The notes below the pieces were generated by a model. It searched no databases. It was not told where the DNA came from and saw nothing but the letters and a program-made list of their open reading frames with translations. From Artocarpus heterophyllus (taxonomy: Eukaryota; Streptophyta; Magnoliopsida; Rosales; Moraceae), in assembly GCA_025403435.1 (NCBI GenBank), contig CM046332.1, positions 2,215,530 to 2,279,529 on the forward strand: a stretch of DNA of 64,000 nt, in the 5' to 3' direction. Every line of letters begins with the position of its first letter. Position 1 is the first letter of the stretch. Below are positions 23,157-33,704 of this stretch, one piece after another. The position numbers and the translations under genes were made by a program.

Positions 23157-23989
23157 TAGGGCTGTACAAAAACCGCCTCGTAACTGCCAACCGTCCGCGT
23201 CCGCGTCCGCGCCCGCCCATCTTAAAAAAAGTGGGTTTATGTTAGCAACCCACTGGCGGGCGGGTTCAATATATTCGGTGGACGGGTTTGGTTTTAAGTT
23301 TTTGAGGGCGGGTTCAATCCGCACCCGCCCGTCTATATATATTTTTTAAAAAAACTTATCATTTATTTGATTTTGTTCTTATTTTAGAGATGATTGAACA
23401 ATCCAACACTCCAAGCACAGGCTCAGCTGCCTCTTGACATATTGGAAACTGAAAATTCTGTTATTATTTTGTGAAGTGATCAAAATTCAAAACAAGTAAG
23501 TTAGTAGAGAAAGCCCTAAAAGAAAAAGAACACTTGACTTTGTTCATCATTTCATTTGTAGCATTTTATTATTTTCGAACCCAGTGAATAGGCTTTAATC
23601 TTTATGGACTCTTGACTTTGTTCATCACTACATCTGTAGTTGATGTTTCTTGTGGCAGTGAATGATTATGTTTCTTAATTTGTACTTTTGAATATGGTCA
23701 TTGTCTTTAAGCATCAAACTTGTTGGGAATGCTTTTTGTATTCTCATCTTATATTTTCTACAAATTTTCTTCACTTTCTAAAAAAAAGGTCTAAAAAATT
23801 ACATTGGGCAATAGCATAAGTTTAAACCGCCTCAACCCGCCCGCGCCCACCCGCAACCACCTAAAACCAAACCGAAACCACCCGCCATGTGGTGGGCGGT
23901 TTGCAGGTTGGTTAATCGCCAACCCGTCATCCAAAAAAACCGTATCGCACCCGCCCAAAAACCATCAAACCGCCCTCCGTTCACCCCTG
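23157..23989. mobile_element. hAT-type non-autonomous insertion, 833 bp
   Basis: The left end reads TAGGGCTGTACAAAAACCG and the reverse complement of the right end CAGGGGTGAACGGAGGGCGG, as in plant hAT elements. The flanks TCACGATG (23149-23156) and TCACGACG (23990-23997) match at 7 of 8 bases, the 8-bp target duplication expected of hAT. Unit 2 has the uninterrupted site (ACACGACG, 51111-51118). CCGCCCG-rich subterminal words lie at both ends. It codes for no transposase, so it depends on a relative. Confidence 0.88.
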
Positions 23990-23997
23990 TCACGACG

Positions 23998-25458
23998 ACT
24001 TTGACATTGCATAGGGAAGAGCAAATTTGGGCATGGTTGTATCTTTGACAATGGAGAAGAGCAGATCTGGGCAAAATTGGAAGAACAAAAATATAGGATA
24101 AACTACTTGCGATATCCTTAATTTTTGAAAGGTTGGGATAAAAATTTTGTTATGAGTAAAGAGTGGACCACCCAACCTAATTTTTCAATATAATATTATG
24201 TCATAGGTATACAACAAATAATTAAAAAAAAATCTACAGGTATCAAAAACCCATGTTGAAAGAATCCGTGGTCATCCGCCAACTTAAACTATTACTAGAA
24301 TAAGAATACGGATTATTTTTCTTCACGAGCTTGGTCGTCAAAATGGCTATCCCGCCGCGTTGCCATCACTAAATGGCTAATTGGACTCATTGCTAGTTCT
24401 GCTTAATTAAAGCATTTTGCCGGCTCAATCAGGGATGTAAGACCTTTAATTAGTTTATAGATCAAAAGATTTTGAAGCAAACCCGTTTCAACAAATGGCA
24501 AATTAAGCCGGCGTTTTTTTTCAAGCACTATACGGCACATAAATATTCAATATTCAATTAGTTTATAACTGTACATATTCAATGCTCTTTATTGCCCTTT
24601 GTCTCCTGGACTTGTAGACCAATTCTATTAAGCGAGTTCAGAGCGTTATATATTAATCTTTTTGTTTTTTAAAAGCATTAATTTTACAGTGACACTCTTC
24701 AGATGGTTTCCTAAAGTCACGGTGAGTGTAACTGTTTGAAAGTTCCATGATAATTTTTTAAATTATTTTATTTTATTATAATTGATACCGTTTGAATTTG
24801 ATTTGTCTTACCAGTTACCTTTTTTTTTTAAAAAAAAAAAAAAGTATCCATTATTTTTTCTTTCATTTTATTTTATAAACATAATGTTTAAAACGTTGCG
24901 ACAGTATTGATGATATGTTCGAATCACGTAAAACAACAACGCGAGGTTAAACACAGAGGTCTCTCTTTTGTATCGATATTACACAACTTGAAGATTAAAA
25001 AAAAAAAAAGTCAGAGGTATCTGTTTGTGTTCTTCAGTTACCTTTTAGATATGCTACGCCCAGCTTAGAATCGTAAGCCATAAAAAGAATCTTATTAATA
25101 TTGCGTAATTAATGAACTGCCTTGTGCATCCACGCTACCTTTAATAATGAGATCTAATACTGTTGGATTACCGAACTCCAAGCAGGTGTACACACATAAA
25201 ATTTACGAAATCTAATATAAGACTATCAATCGTAATTAATTGTATGATCTTAAATCTTTAAAATACAAACTGTAAACTCAATATTTTGTACTATCTTCAG
25301 GCTGTCATCTTTTCATTAACAAATGCAATAACTTAAAAATGATAATCTTGCTTTAAACACCTACGAATAAAAGAATGATAATTCAAAATTAGTACAAAAA
25401 TTAATTAGAGTTATTGTTTTGAGCATTATTAATATTTCTCTACTCATAAATATTTCTC
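23998..25458. other. Duplicated spacer, nothing recognised
   Basis: Shared with unit 2 (51119-52579). It holds A/T runs and scattered short frames but no transposon terminus or domain. The words GAAGAGCAGATCTGGG near 24055 and AAGCCGGCG near 24508 are conserved between units only as part of the duplication. Confidence 0.55.
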
Positions 25459-25474
25459 TAAGGGCACGTTTAGC

Positions 25475-25543
25475 ATGTTGTATTAGCACTCCGAGTTGGG
25501 GTCGGGATTAGGGACCAGAATTAGGGTCGAGATTTGGGACTGG
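25475..25543 (+). repeat. G-rich degenerate arm, left part
   Basis: The words GGGGTCGGGATTAGGGACC open the arm, which is interrupted at 25544 by the LTR element and resumes at 33705. ACTGG at 25539-25543 is the target duplication. Confidence 0.75.
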
Positions 25544-27511
25544 TGTGACACCCGTTATTCTCCTAACGGGTATTGAGGTAATTAAATTAATTTTTAATGT
25601 ATAAAAAAAAAAATTGCTTCATTTAAATTTATTTTATAATATTTATTTTTATCTATTTTTAAGTTTTCTAAAATTCTCCTATATTTATTTAGTATGATTA
25701 CTAAAAAGCCTTAGAACTTCTAATAAATCTCAAAAATGTCATATTGGCATTATGTGTGTTAAAGTCTTTAGATGAGACATAAGGATATCTTTTCCAACTA
25801 CTCTTGACCCTCATTTTCTTTATTTCCTCCGTGACATGCTTCAACATGTCTCCTCTATAATTGTTTCTATCACTTCTTTTCAAAGACTTCATCTTTTCTT
25901 CCTTTTTCTTCCACGGTTCCCACACTCTTCTTCTCATTTCTTTGCTGAAGCAAAATACTTAGAGAACTTCTTCAAGGCAGCCATAAAAATCAGCCACCAT
26001 CACCTCCATTTGAGCAAGAATTTCAGTCATACCGAAGTAAAGGAACCTGTTTTGAAGCCATTTCAAGCTTCCAACTAACCATAATCCGAGGTTAGAATCT
26101 TATGAACAAATTTAGTCTTTCATTTATAAATTTTCTTTTATACTAAAGGATTATTCAAATTTACGTTCTTAAACCTAAGTATATGTTTGTTGCTATTTTG
26201 GAGCATATGTATGAAGTCTAAGTGTATATGCCCTAGACAGAAAATTTATATTGTTAAACTTTATAATACCTCTATGGGCAGTGGTTATTTCTTGAAATTC
26301 TAAGATTAAATTAAAATAAATTTTATGAATGTAGTTGTATGTTGTGCTTTAGTTTTAATTGTCCTTATGCACGCCTTAGGATCAAGGGAGTATGGAGCTA
26401 ACGTTAATTGATTCCAGGATTAAGAGACTGTTGATAAGCTTAAAAGGTAGGGATTCTATTACTCATCTTTTGTGAGGTTTTTATAGAATTAAAATTGATT
26501 GTTTTGCCGCAATATATATATATCTATGTTGAACTGATATTATATGAGTATCACATATGAAACTATGACATGGACTCGTCTTGTATTGTACGGCGAGGAA
26601 CATAATGAATTGACACATGTTATAAATTGAGAAGCATGGTTAGGAAAATTAACTCTATTAATAATGATTTAATATAGAGAAATTGTGAGACATGAAAAGG
26701 GCGACGGTTACGTCCTTGGGCATGAATACCCAAAAAGGTAAAATAGGGGGAAGGTGATGACGCTTCCTTGGGTTGAAAGTCCCAAAACACACTGTACAGG
26801 AATCGACTTGGTGAGGACTCGGGGCTTGATGTCCCCTCACCGGAACACCCTTGGAATGTTTATAGGGTGATCAAGTGCGCCCATTTGGGTCTCGATGAGT
26901 TGAGTGATACTCTATTTAATATGGATACCTAGGAACAATGATGATTGTTAATATTTGTATAAATGTGTAATTATGACACTTGGTAATGATTAACTACGGT
27001 ATCCATAAGATGTGATCATAATAAACCTCATAATCTGAAATATGATGTGACTTACTAACCATGCAGATTTTAATGTGGTAATGATAGAGGTGAGTAATAG
27101 CTTTCTCTACTGAGCATAGTGTTGCTCATTCCCTTATGTTTATATCTTTTCAGGACTCACTAAGTGTGAGGTGGCTACGAGAAATATAGTTGAGGAAGCG
27201 ATGTAACTATATTACATTGGGACTGCTCAATTGTAAAGAATGTTCTTCATGATAATGTAAGCATCAATTGTTACTTTCTGTGACTGTAATTATAATGTGT
27301 TGAGGGTTAAAATGATGATGACAACAGTTTATATTATTAAATTTAAGGTGCTACATTAAAACTGTGGTTTATTTGTCGTTTATATTTTTATTTTTGAGTT
27401 GAGAGTTTTCATTTAAGTCCCGGGCAAATTTTATTTTTAAGGTTTTACTTTTATTATTTATTTTTATTTTATCTCATTAAAAACTGTTAACCCCCACATA
27501 GGGGCGTTACA
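25544..27511 (+). repeat. 5' LTR of the LOG-carrying element
   Basis: 1,968 bp, TG...CA, with the short terminal inverted repeat TGT...ACA. It should hold the promoter and polyadenylation signals of the element. A TATATATATAT run lies near 26513. The frames of 60-80 codons inside it occur identically in the 3' LTR and are not gene candidates. Confidence 0.95.
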
Positions 27512-27518
27512 GAATTTT

Positions 27519-27536
27519 TGGTATCAGAGCCTAGGT
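27519..27536 (+). promoter_or_regulatory. Primer-binding site (tRNA-Met type)
   Basis: TGGTATCAGAGCC begins 7 bp after the LTR. This is the usual complement of the 3' end of plant initiator tRNA-Met used to prime reverse transcription. One extra T interrupts the match after GCC. Confidence 0.9.
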
Positions 27537-28965
27537 TCGGTTAACCTAGGGAGTGTAGCACCACTTTAAAAAAATATATTTTTGAGATGGTTTTGAAACT
27601 GAATTTTCATTGTCATCATCAAAATGAACCTTCATATTGATTTATACAGTCTAGAAGGATGTAACATGGAAAGACCATAGAATGAAAATACTAATGGTTA
27701 TATGAGTACAATAATTATATAGAAGGAAAGTATTAATAGTTATGAGGGAATGATAATTATATGGAATGAGTTTATAAGTAGAATGCTTATGAGAGATTCG
27801 TATAATATTAGGATCTATAAGCATATCTAATTCGTATAAACGATGAGAAATTCGTATAGATACGAGGATTTAAGAGCCTTTTATCTCGTGAAAAACAATA
27901 AGAAATATAAGGCTTGATTTATTGATTTTAAAGTTTGACATAGATATGCCAAATTTTTCGTAATTGATTCAAACCTAAGTAATGATTATGTGTGGATTCG
28001 ATGGAGCACATAAGTGTCAATGTCTTTTCTTAAAAGTTCTATATATTTGAGGAATATGATATAAGTTGGGAATCATGGTGTTGAATTTTGAGAGAGATAA
28101 ATGTTAGACTTTTGGTCTGTTGAGACTGTGTAAAGTCTAGAATGCATGAATCTCAAAATTGGAATATTTTGTTACGTACATTGTATTTAAGTGTATCAGT
28201 GAATCTTTTGGTGACCTAAGGTTTTGTTTTATAAGGAAATTATATATTGTATGAGTAGAATTGTGGGGATTGTAGATGTTCTTAAATAGTAACATCTAAT
28301 GTCTTTGTTCATTGATATGGTCTACGTTGAAAGACGTAAATCGTATTGATTTCAAGGTTAGTCACATTCTAAACCCTTGGTAGTAATGATGATGAATCCA
28401 TTGATAGATGTTGAGTATTAGGAATAACATATGGGTGTATGCATTGTTCAATAAGGTTTTGATTAAAACAAAATTATTTGAGTTGCTGGATCATTCAGGA
28501 AGATCCTTGTTGTCGTTAAATTAGATTTGTTGTTCATAGTTAACTTATCTATAGTGGCTTGAATTGGGTTTAAGATTTATACAAATTGGTTTTCAATTTT
28601 GTGTTTGTTATTTAACTCGTTCTAAATGTGTTAAGGCCGAAACAACCTGACCATTTTCAACTAAGAACATTTGGGCCTAGTTCAAATCTTAAATCAGTTT
28701 GATTCACACTGTCTCTCTCACGTGATCTCTATACGTGTCATATACAGTGGTTTAATCATTGTTTACAAATACGTTTACTGTGCATAGGAGCTTATTTCTC
28801 CGAGTTCACTTTTTCTCTCTTAATTTGTTATTTTCTCTCTAAATCGCAAATCCTCTTCTTTTTCATTAGAAATTCTTCTTTTCCTCTAAAAGAAGAAGGA
28901 ATTCTAGGATTCTGCAATTTACTATCTTAATTTTTCCTTTCTATTTACTCTTCTTTCATCTCATC
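27537..28965 (+). other. Long leader without gag
   Basis: About 1.4 kb with no frame resembling Gag and many short upstream ATGs. The last 180 bp (28790-28960) are pyrimidine-rich, like a plant 5' leader. CACGTG at 28719-28724 and ACGTGTC near 28734 are G-box/ABRE-like words that could belong to an internal promoter for the first gene. That role is a guess. Confidence 0.5.
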
Positions 28966-29487
28966 ATGGACCCAAAGTACCAACACCTGAGAAAGTATTT
29001 CCCATCACTCTCCCAAAAGATTCTTAGAAAGAAATACAAGGCTAGAATTACTCGGTTGTGGATTCTTATGCGTTTTGGCATCCCTTGTGATGTGAGAATG
29101 TTAATAGAGGGGAAAATCCGTCCGAGTGACTTTAGTCAAGATGTCGGTTTACCAGGAACAGGTACCAGTCGTAGTGCAATGAAAAGAAGAGCTCGTGCCA
29201 TCGTGGTCACTTGTAACAAATGTGGAAGACAAAATTGTAACGGTAAATGTACTTCACCTGGTTATATGTCTACGAATAGAGAGGATAAAATAAGGTTTTG
29301 TAGGGATGGACTTTCAAAGGAGAACTTGGATAGCATCCATCCTCCTCTCCACGGTCACCCTAGTGGATATGTTCAAGGAGCTATTTTTAAACTCTGGCCT
29401 AAATTTTATACAGAAAGACAACGTCTCAGGAAAATGGTATTTCTAGATCCTGTTTGCCAAGCCATAAGAAAACTGGATGGGGAATAA
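28966..29487 (+). CDS. Basic cysteine-rich protein resembling carla-/vitivirus nucleic-acid-binding proteins
   Basis: An uninterrupted 173-codon frame with ATG in a TCATCATGG context. The N-terminal 60 residues are basic and probably helical, with LWILMRFGIP at 31-40. A Gly/Ser linker (GLPGTGTSRS, 61-70) leads to the basic patch KRRAR (73-77). Then come four cysteines spaced C-x2-C-x4-C-x3-C (83, 86, 91, 95), and DKIRFCRDGL at 107-116. Arginine patch, zinc-finger-like cysteines and a following 'RF...G' segment in this order is the layout of the cysteine-rich nucleic-acid-binding proteins of carlaviruses and vitiviruses, several of which suppress RNA silencing. The C-terminal 50 residues are not recognised. 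It does not look like Gag: the ligands are all cysteines rather than CCHC. Homology is judged by pattern only; zinc binding, nucleic-acid binding and silencing suppression are inference. Confidence 0.65.
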   Translation: MDPKYQHLRKYFPSLSQKILRKKYKARITRLWILMRFGIPCDVRMLIEGKIRPSDFSQDVGLPGTGTSRSAMKRRARAIVVTCNKCGRQNCNGKCTSPGYMSTNREDKIRFCRDGLSKENLDSIHPPLHGHPSGYVQGAIFKLWPKFYTERQRLRKMVFLDPVCQAIRKLDGE

Positions 29488-30130
29488 GTCATCGCTCTAT
29501 AAAGGTTATTTAGTCTTTACTTATTTGAAGCAGTTTTAGCTGATGTTCAACAGTTTGTGTTTTTCTTTTACTCAGAATATTTGCTTTTGTGTTTGAAATA
29601 ATTGTGATTATTAGATTGATACAGTAAGTGTTAATATCTTATTTAATTTATGATTTTCTTAAATATATATATAATAAAATATATTATCTTATCAGACACG
29701 TTACATACGGTACAGTAATATGTTTGAATTTTGAAAAGCTTATCCAGATATTTCAAGATTTGTGTCTCAAATTTCAAAAGTTCTACGGTATTTGTCGTTT
29801 ATATTAAATTTCTAGACTTGGTGTATATTTGTCAAAAAGTCTACAGTTGTGTCATGAGGGTCTTCTGTCGAATTGTTCTCAATTGTCAAAAGTTATACAA
29901 TTAGAGTCTAATCTTTTTCAAAAAGTGAATCAGATTTTTTGTAAACTATCAATCACCTTATCTTACTTTCTTATCCGCACAAGATTTTGTTTAAATCTTT
30001 GGATTACTTTTTCATTACCTACTCGTCTATCTCTTTAGCCCTTTTTGTATATTTCTCATCTTTAAAATCTCATGTAGAACCCCAAGTCTAAGTGGAGCAG
30101 ACATTAAGCAACCACTTCTATAAACCAAAT
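29488..30130 (+). other. Spacer between the two genes of the LTR element
   Basis: AT-rich, with no domain-bearing frame. The 69-codon frame at 29829-30038 is T-rich and unrecognised. The 640-bp gap means the second gene is far from the first stop codon, so its translation would need its own transcript, splicing or an internal start. Confidence 0.5.
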
Positions 30131-30781
30131 ATGTCTACCTCCCAGTCCACGAAGAAAATAAAGAATGTCTGTGTCTTTTGTGGTTCCAGCCTTGGAAAAG
30201 ATAAAGCTTATTTAGAAGCTGCAAATCACTTAGGGCAAGTCCTAGCACGCAAGAAGATTAACATAATCTATGGGGGTGGTAGTATAAAAATGATGGTAAA
30301 TATGGCACTAGCAGCTAGGTCTAGCGACGCTACTGATGTAAGAATTTGGCCTCATATTCCAGTTGAAAGAAACCTTTGTAAGGAAGCCATAGGTAAGGGA
30401 GAAGGAGTCAGGAGTATCCCTAAAAATTTTAAAGACATAATCTATAATTCTGATGCTTTTATAGCATTACCTGGTGGTCTAGGTACTCTTGAGGAAATAT
30501 TTATAGTTGCTTGTGGGCAATTGTTGGGCTTTTATTCCAAACCTTTGGGACTGCTGAACGTAAAGGGTTTTTATGACGGTCTTTTGAAATTTCTAGATTA
30601 CGCTGTGGAAGAAAACATCACTACAGAATCGGAGAGACAAATCTTTGTCACTGCTTCAACAGCTGAGGAATTGATAGATAAAATGCAAATCATACATCCA
30701 GAATCCGACACTGCAACATCCAAGCTTGAATGGGAAAGGGAAAGCCGGGAGCGGCCAATTGATTTGAATCTCCATCTGTAA
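30131..30781 (+). CDS. LOG-like protein (cytokinin riboside 5'-monophosphate phosphoribohydrolase family), diverged, intronless
   Basis: A 216-codon frame; the in-frame codons before 30131 start only at GTG, so this ATG is the likely start. LOG enzymes split cytokinin nucleotides into active free-base cytokinin and ribose 5-phosphate, in cytosol and nucleus. Family marks: VCVFCGSSLG (13-22), IIYGGGS (45-51), SDAFIALPGG (107-116), the PGGxGTxxE signature at 114-122 with the catalytic Glu at 122, and KPLGLLNVKGFYDGLLKF (137-154). The plant-type C-terminus ASKLxWE appears as TSKLEWE. Length suits the family (about 210-230). Oddities: after GGGS the usual glycine/Leu-Met-Gly segment reads IKMMVN; residues 56-100 are strongly diverged; and the arginine about 8 residues before SDAF, important for catalysis in LOGs, appears to be Asn99. 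Plant LOG genes normally have several introns, so the continuous frame suggests capture from spliced RNA. It may be inactive, altered or still a cytokinin enzyme. Confidence 0.85.
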   Translation: MSTSQSTKKIKNVCVFCGSSLGKDKAYLEAANHLGQVLARKKINIIYGGGSIKMMVNMALAARSSDATDVRIWPHIPVERNLCKEAIGKGEGVRSIPKNFKDIIYNSDAFIALPGGLGTLEEIFIVACGQLLGFYSKPLGLLNVKGFYDGLLKFLDYAVEENITTESERQIFVTASTAEELIDKMQIIHPESDTATSKLEWERESRERPIDLNLHL

Positions 30782-31736
30782 TCTTTTTGTTTTATCTTTG
30801 GCATGTAGGCATGTGTGTCCGTATTTCGTGTGTTACGAATAACCGTTTGCCTTGTATTCTGTGTTTCTTGTGGTACGTTGTTGTTCAATCTTTTAGATTC
30901 ATTGAGCCTAATGCCGGGATGGCTGGATACGGAGTACTTGATGCTCTCGAAACGCATCCTTCTTAAGGTCCGATCTTTTGTTTATCGATGTTTTTGTATC
31001 CTCTAAGCATGCATGATATGGATAGCTGGTATACGGAGTGCCTTGTACTCTCGAAACGTATCCGTATCATGTTTGTAATGTGTAATATTCTGTTAATATT
31101 ATGTGGAAGTACCAGAGTCAGTTATGGGGATATTCCATATGAAATATGAATATATTATTTGGGTTGAATGTTTGTGTCATGAGGATAACTGTTTAATGAA
31201 AAATATGCCGGGTATGTTTGCAACTCTGAGATTCCGTTTAATATCTCTATGAGTAAGTTTAATGTATAGTTTTGAATAAAAGCGTTTGTGATATATGTTT
31301 TATGATTATGTTTTAGTTTATTAGTTGAGGTATGAAATCAAATATATTTGACTTTTCCTTACTCAAAAAGGAAAAGGAACCTAAAGATGAAGTATATAAA
31401 ATTTCTCTGGCAATCTCCTTAAATGTGATTGTAAATCACAGTCCATGGACAATGAAGGACCGGAATCATGATATGGTCAATATGTATGCCTGATCAGATT
31501 CTTAGACTATTATACGGTGTTATAAGTTGAAACTTGTCAGAAATACTCTTATTGAGGGATTTAGGAGTAAGATTTATTATGCAAGTAAATAAGTGGAGAT
31601 ACGATAACTTAACTTTGGAAGATAAACAACATTAACGGTTTAGACTCGGAATTGGAATCATAATGGAATCAAAATTTTTACTAGTATTGCTAGAATTGAA
31701 ATTTCGAGGACGAAATTTCTTTAAGGGGGGTAGAGC
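30782..31736 (+). other. 3' region of the LTR element with polypurine tract
   Basis: No reading frame of note. It ends in GAGGACGAAATTTC and the polypurine tract AAGGGGGG (31723-31730), six bases before the 3' LTR. This tract primes plus-strand DNA synthesis. No remnant of gypsy pol was found. Confidence 0.75.
30923..31063. repeat. Two copies of a 37-bp dyad
   Basis: CTGGATACGGAGT...CTCTCGAAACGCATCC (30923-30959) recurs as CTGGTATACGGAGT...CTCTCGAAACGTATCC (31026-31063). Each copy has inverted ends (GATACG/CGTATC-like) around a variable centre and could fold as a hairpin in RNA. It lies just after the LOG-like stop codon. Confidence 0.7.
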
Positions 31737-33704
31737 TGTGACACCCGTTATTCTCCTAACGGGTATTGAGGTAATTAAATTAATTTTTAATGTATAAAAA
31801 AAAAAATTGCTTCATTTAAATTTATTTTATAATATTTATTTTTATCTATTTTTAAGTTTTCTAAAATTCTCCTATATTTATTTAGTATGATTACTAAAAA
31901 GCCTTAGAACTTCTAATAAATCTCAAAAATGTCATATTGGCATTATGTGTGTTAAAGTCTTTAGATGAGACATAAGGATATCTTTTCCAACTACTCTTGA
32001 CCCTCATTTTCTTTATTTCCTCCGTGACATGCTTCAACATGTCTCCTCTATAATTGTTTCTATCACTTCTTTTCAAAGACTTCATCTTTTCTTCCTTTTT
32101 CTTCCACGGTTCCCACACTCTTCTTCTCATTTCTTTGCTGAAGCAAAATACTTAGAGAACTTCTTCAAGGCAGCCATAAAAATCAGCCACCATCACCTCC
32201 ATTTGAGCAAGAATTTCAGTCATACCGAAGTAAAGGAACCTGTTTTGAAGCCATTTCAAGCTTCCAACTAACCATAATCCGAGGTTAGAATCTTATGAAC
32301 AAATTTAGTCTTTCATTTATAAATTTTCTTTTATACTAAAGGATTATTCAAATTTACGTTCTTAAACCTAAGTATATGTTTGTTGCTATTTTGGAGCATA
32401 TGTATGAAGTCTAAGTGTATATGCCCTAGACAGAAAATTTATATTGTTAAACTTTATAATACCTCTATGGGCAGTGGTTATTTCTTGAAATTCTAAGATT
32501 AAATTAAAATAAATTTTATGAATGTAGTTGTATGTTGTGCTTTAGTTTTAATTGTCCTTATGCACGCCTTAGGATCAAGGGAGTATGGAGCTAACGTTAA
32601 TTGATTCCAGGATTAAGAGACTGTTGATAAGCTTAAAAGGTAGGGATTCTATTACTCATCTTTTGTGAGGTTTTTATAGAATTAAAATTGATTGTTTTGC
32701 CGCAATATATATATATCTATGTTGAACTGATATTATATGAGTATCACATATGAAACTATGACATGGACTCGTCTTGTATTGTACGGCGAGGAACATAATG
32801 AATTGACACATGTTATAAATTGAGAAGCATGGTTAGGAAAATTAACTCTATTAATAATGATTTAATATAGAGAAATTGTGAGACATGAAAAGGGCGACGG
32901 TTACGTCCTTGGGCATGAATACCCAAAAAGGTAAAATAGGGGGAAGGTGATGACGCTTCCTTGGGTTGAAAGTCCCAAAACACACTGTACAGGAATCGAC
33001 TTGGTGAGGACTCGGGGCTTGATGTCCCCTCACCGGAACACCCTTGGAATGTTTATAGGGTGATCAAGTGCGCCCATTTGGGTCTCGATGAGTTGAGTGA
33101 TACTCTATTTAATATGGATACCTAGGAACAATGATGATTGTTAATATTTGTATAAATGTGTAATTATGACACTTGGTAATGATTAACTACGGTATCCATA
33201 AGATGTGATCATAATAAACCTCATAATCTGAAATATGATGTGACTTACTAACCATGCAGATTTTAATGTGGTAATGATAGAGGTGAGTAATAGCTTTCTC
33301 TACTGAGCATAGTGTTGCTCATTCCCTTATGTTTATATCTTTTCAGGACTCACTAAGTGTGAGGTGGCTACGAGAAATATAGTTGAGGAAGCGATGTAAC
33401 TATATTACATTGGGACTGCTCAATTGTAAAGAATGTTCTTCATGATAATGTAAGCATCAATTGTTACTTTCTGTGACTGTAATTATAATGTGTTGAGGGT
33501 TAAAATGATGATGACAACAGTTTATATTATTAAATTTAAGGTGCTACATTAAAACTGTGGTTTATTTGTCGTTTATATTTTTATTTTTGAGTTGAGAGTT
33601 TTCATTTAAGTCCCGGGCAAATTTTATTTTTAAGGTTTTACTTTTATTATTTATTTTTATTTTATCTCATTAAAAACTGTTAACCCCCACATAGGGGCGT
33701 TACA
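31737..33704 (+). repeat. 3' LTR of the LOG-carrying element
   Basis: The same 1,968-bp length as the 5' LTR, with a constant 6,193-bp offset and no difference seen in the stretches compared. It is followed by the ACTGG target duplication. Confidence 0.95.

Larger units (their letters stand above)
25544..33704 (+). mobile_element. Young non-autonomous gypsy-type LTR element carrying two foreign-looking genes
   Basis: Two LTRs of exactly 1,968 bp flank a 4,225-bp interior. They begin TGTGACACCCGTT and end GGGGCGTTACA, and look identical in every stretch compared. ACTGG is duplicated on both sides (25539-25543, 33705-33709); unit 2 has the undisturbed site (52635-52639). A tRNA-Met-type primer site follows the 5' LTR. 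The sequence before the 3' LTR, with GAGGACGAAATTT and TTAAGGGGGG, is the style of plant Tekay/Del-type gypsy elements. No gag, protease, RT or integrase is present. The interior has two open frames: a cysteine-rich basic protein (28966-29487) and a LOG-like protein (30131-30781). This fits a LARD-like element mobilised in trans. That it still moves is inference from the identical LTRs. Confidence 0.9.

Noticed and set aside
23804..24004. 66-codon Pro/Asn/Arg-rich frame and its antisense partner
   Set aside because: It lies in the CCGCCC-rich subterminal part of the hAT element and reflects repeated motifs.
25701..26840. Frames of 60-80 codons in the 5' LTR, repeated exactly in the 3' LTR
   Set aside because: Their identity follows from LTR identity. 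They lie in the promoter/UTR region and show no domain.
30092..30130. Upstream extension of the LOG-like frame by 13 codons
   Set aside because: The first codon is GTG. ATG at 30131 gives a protein of normal LOG length and start.
30598..30957. 119-codon minus-strand frame
   Set aside because: Antisense to the LOG-like gene and its 3' region; no domain.
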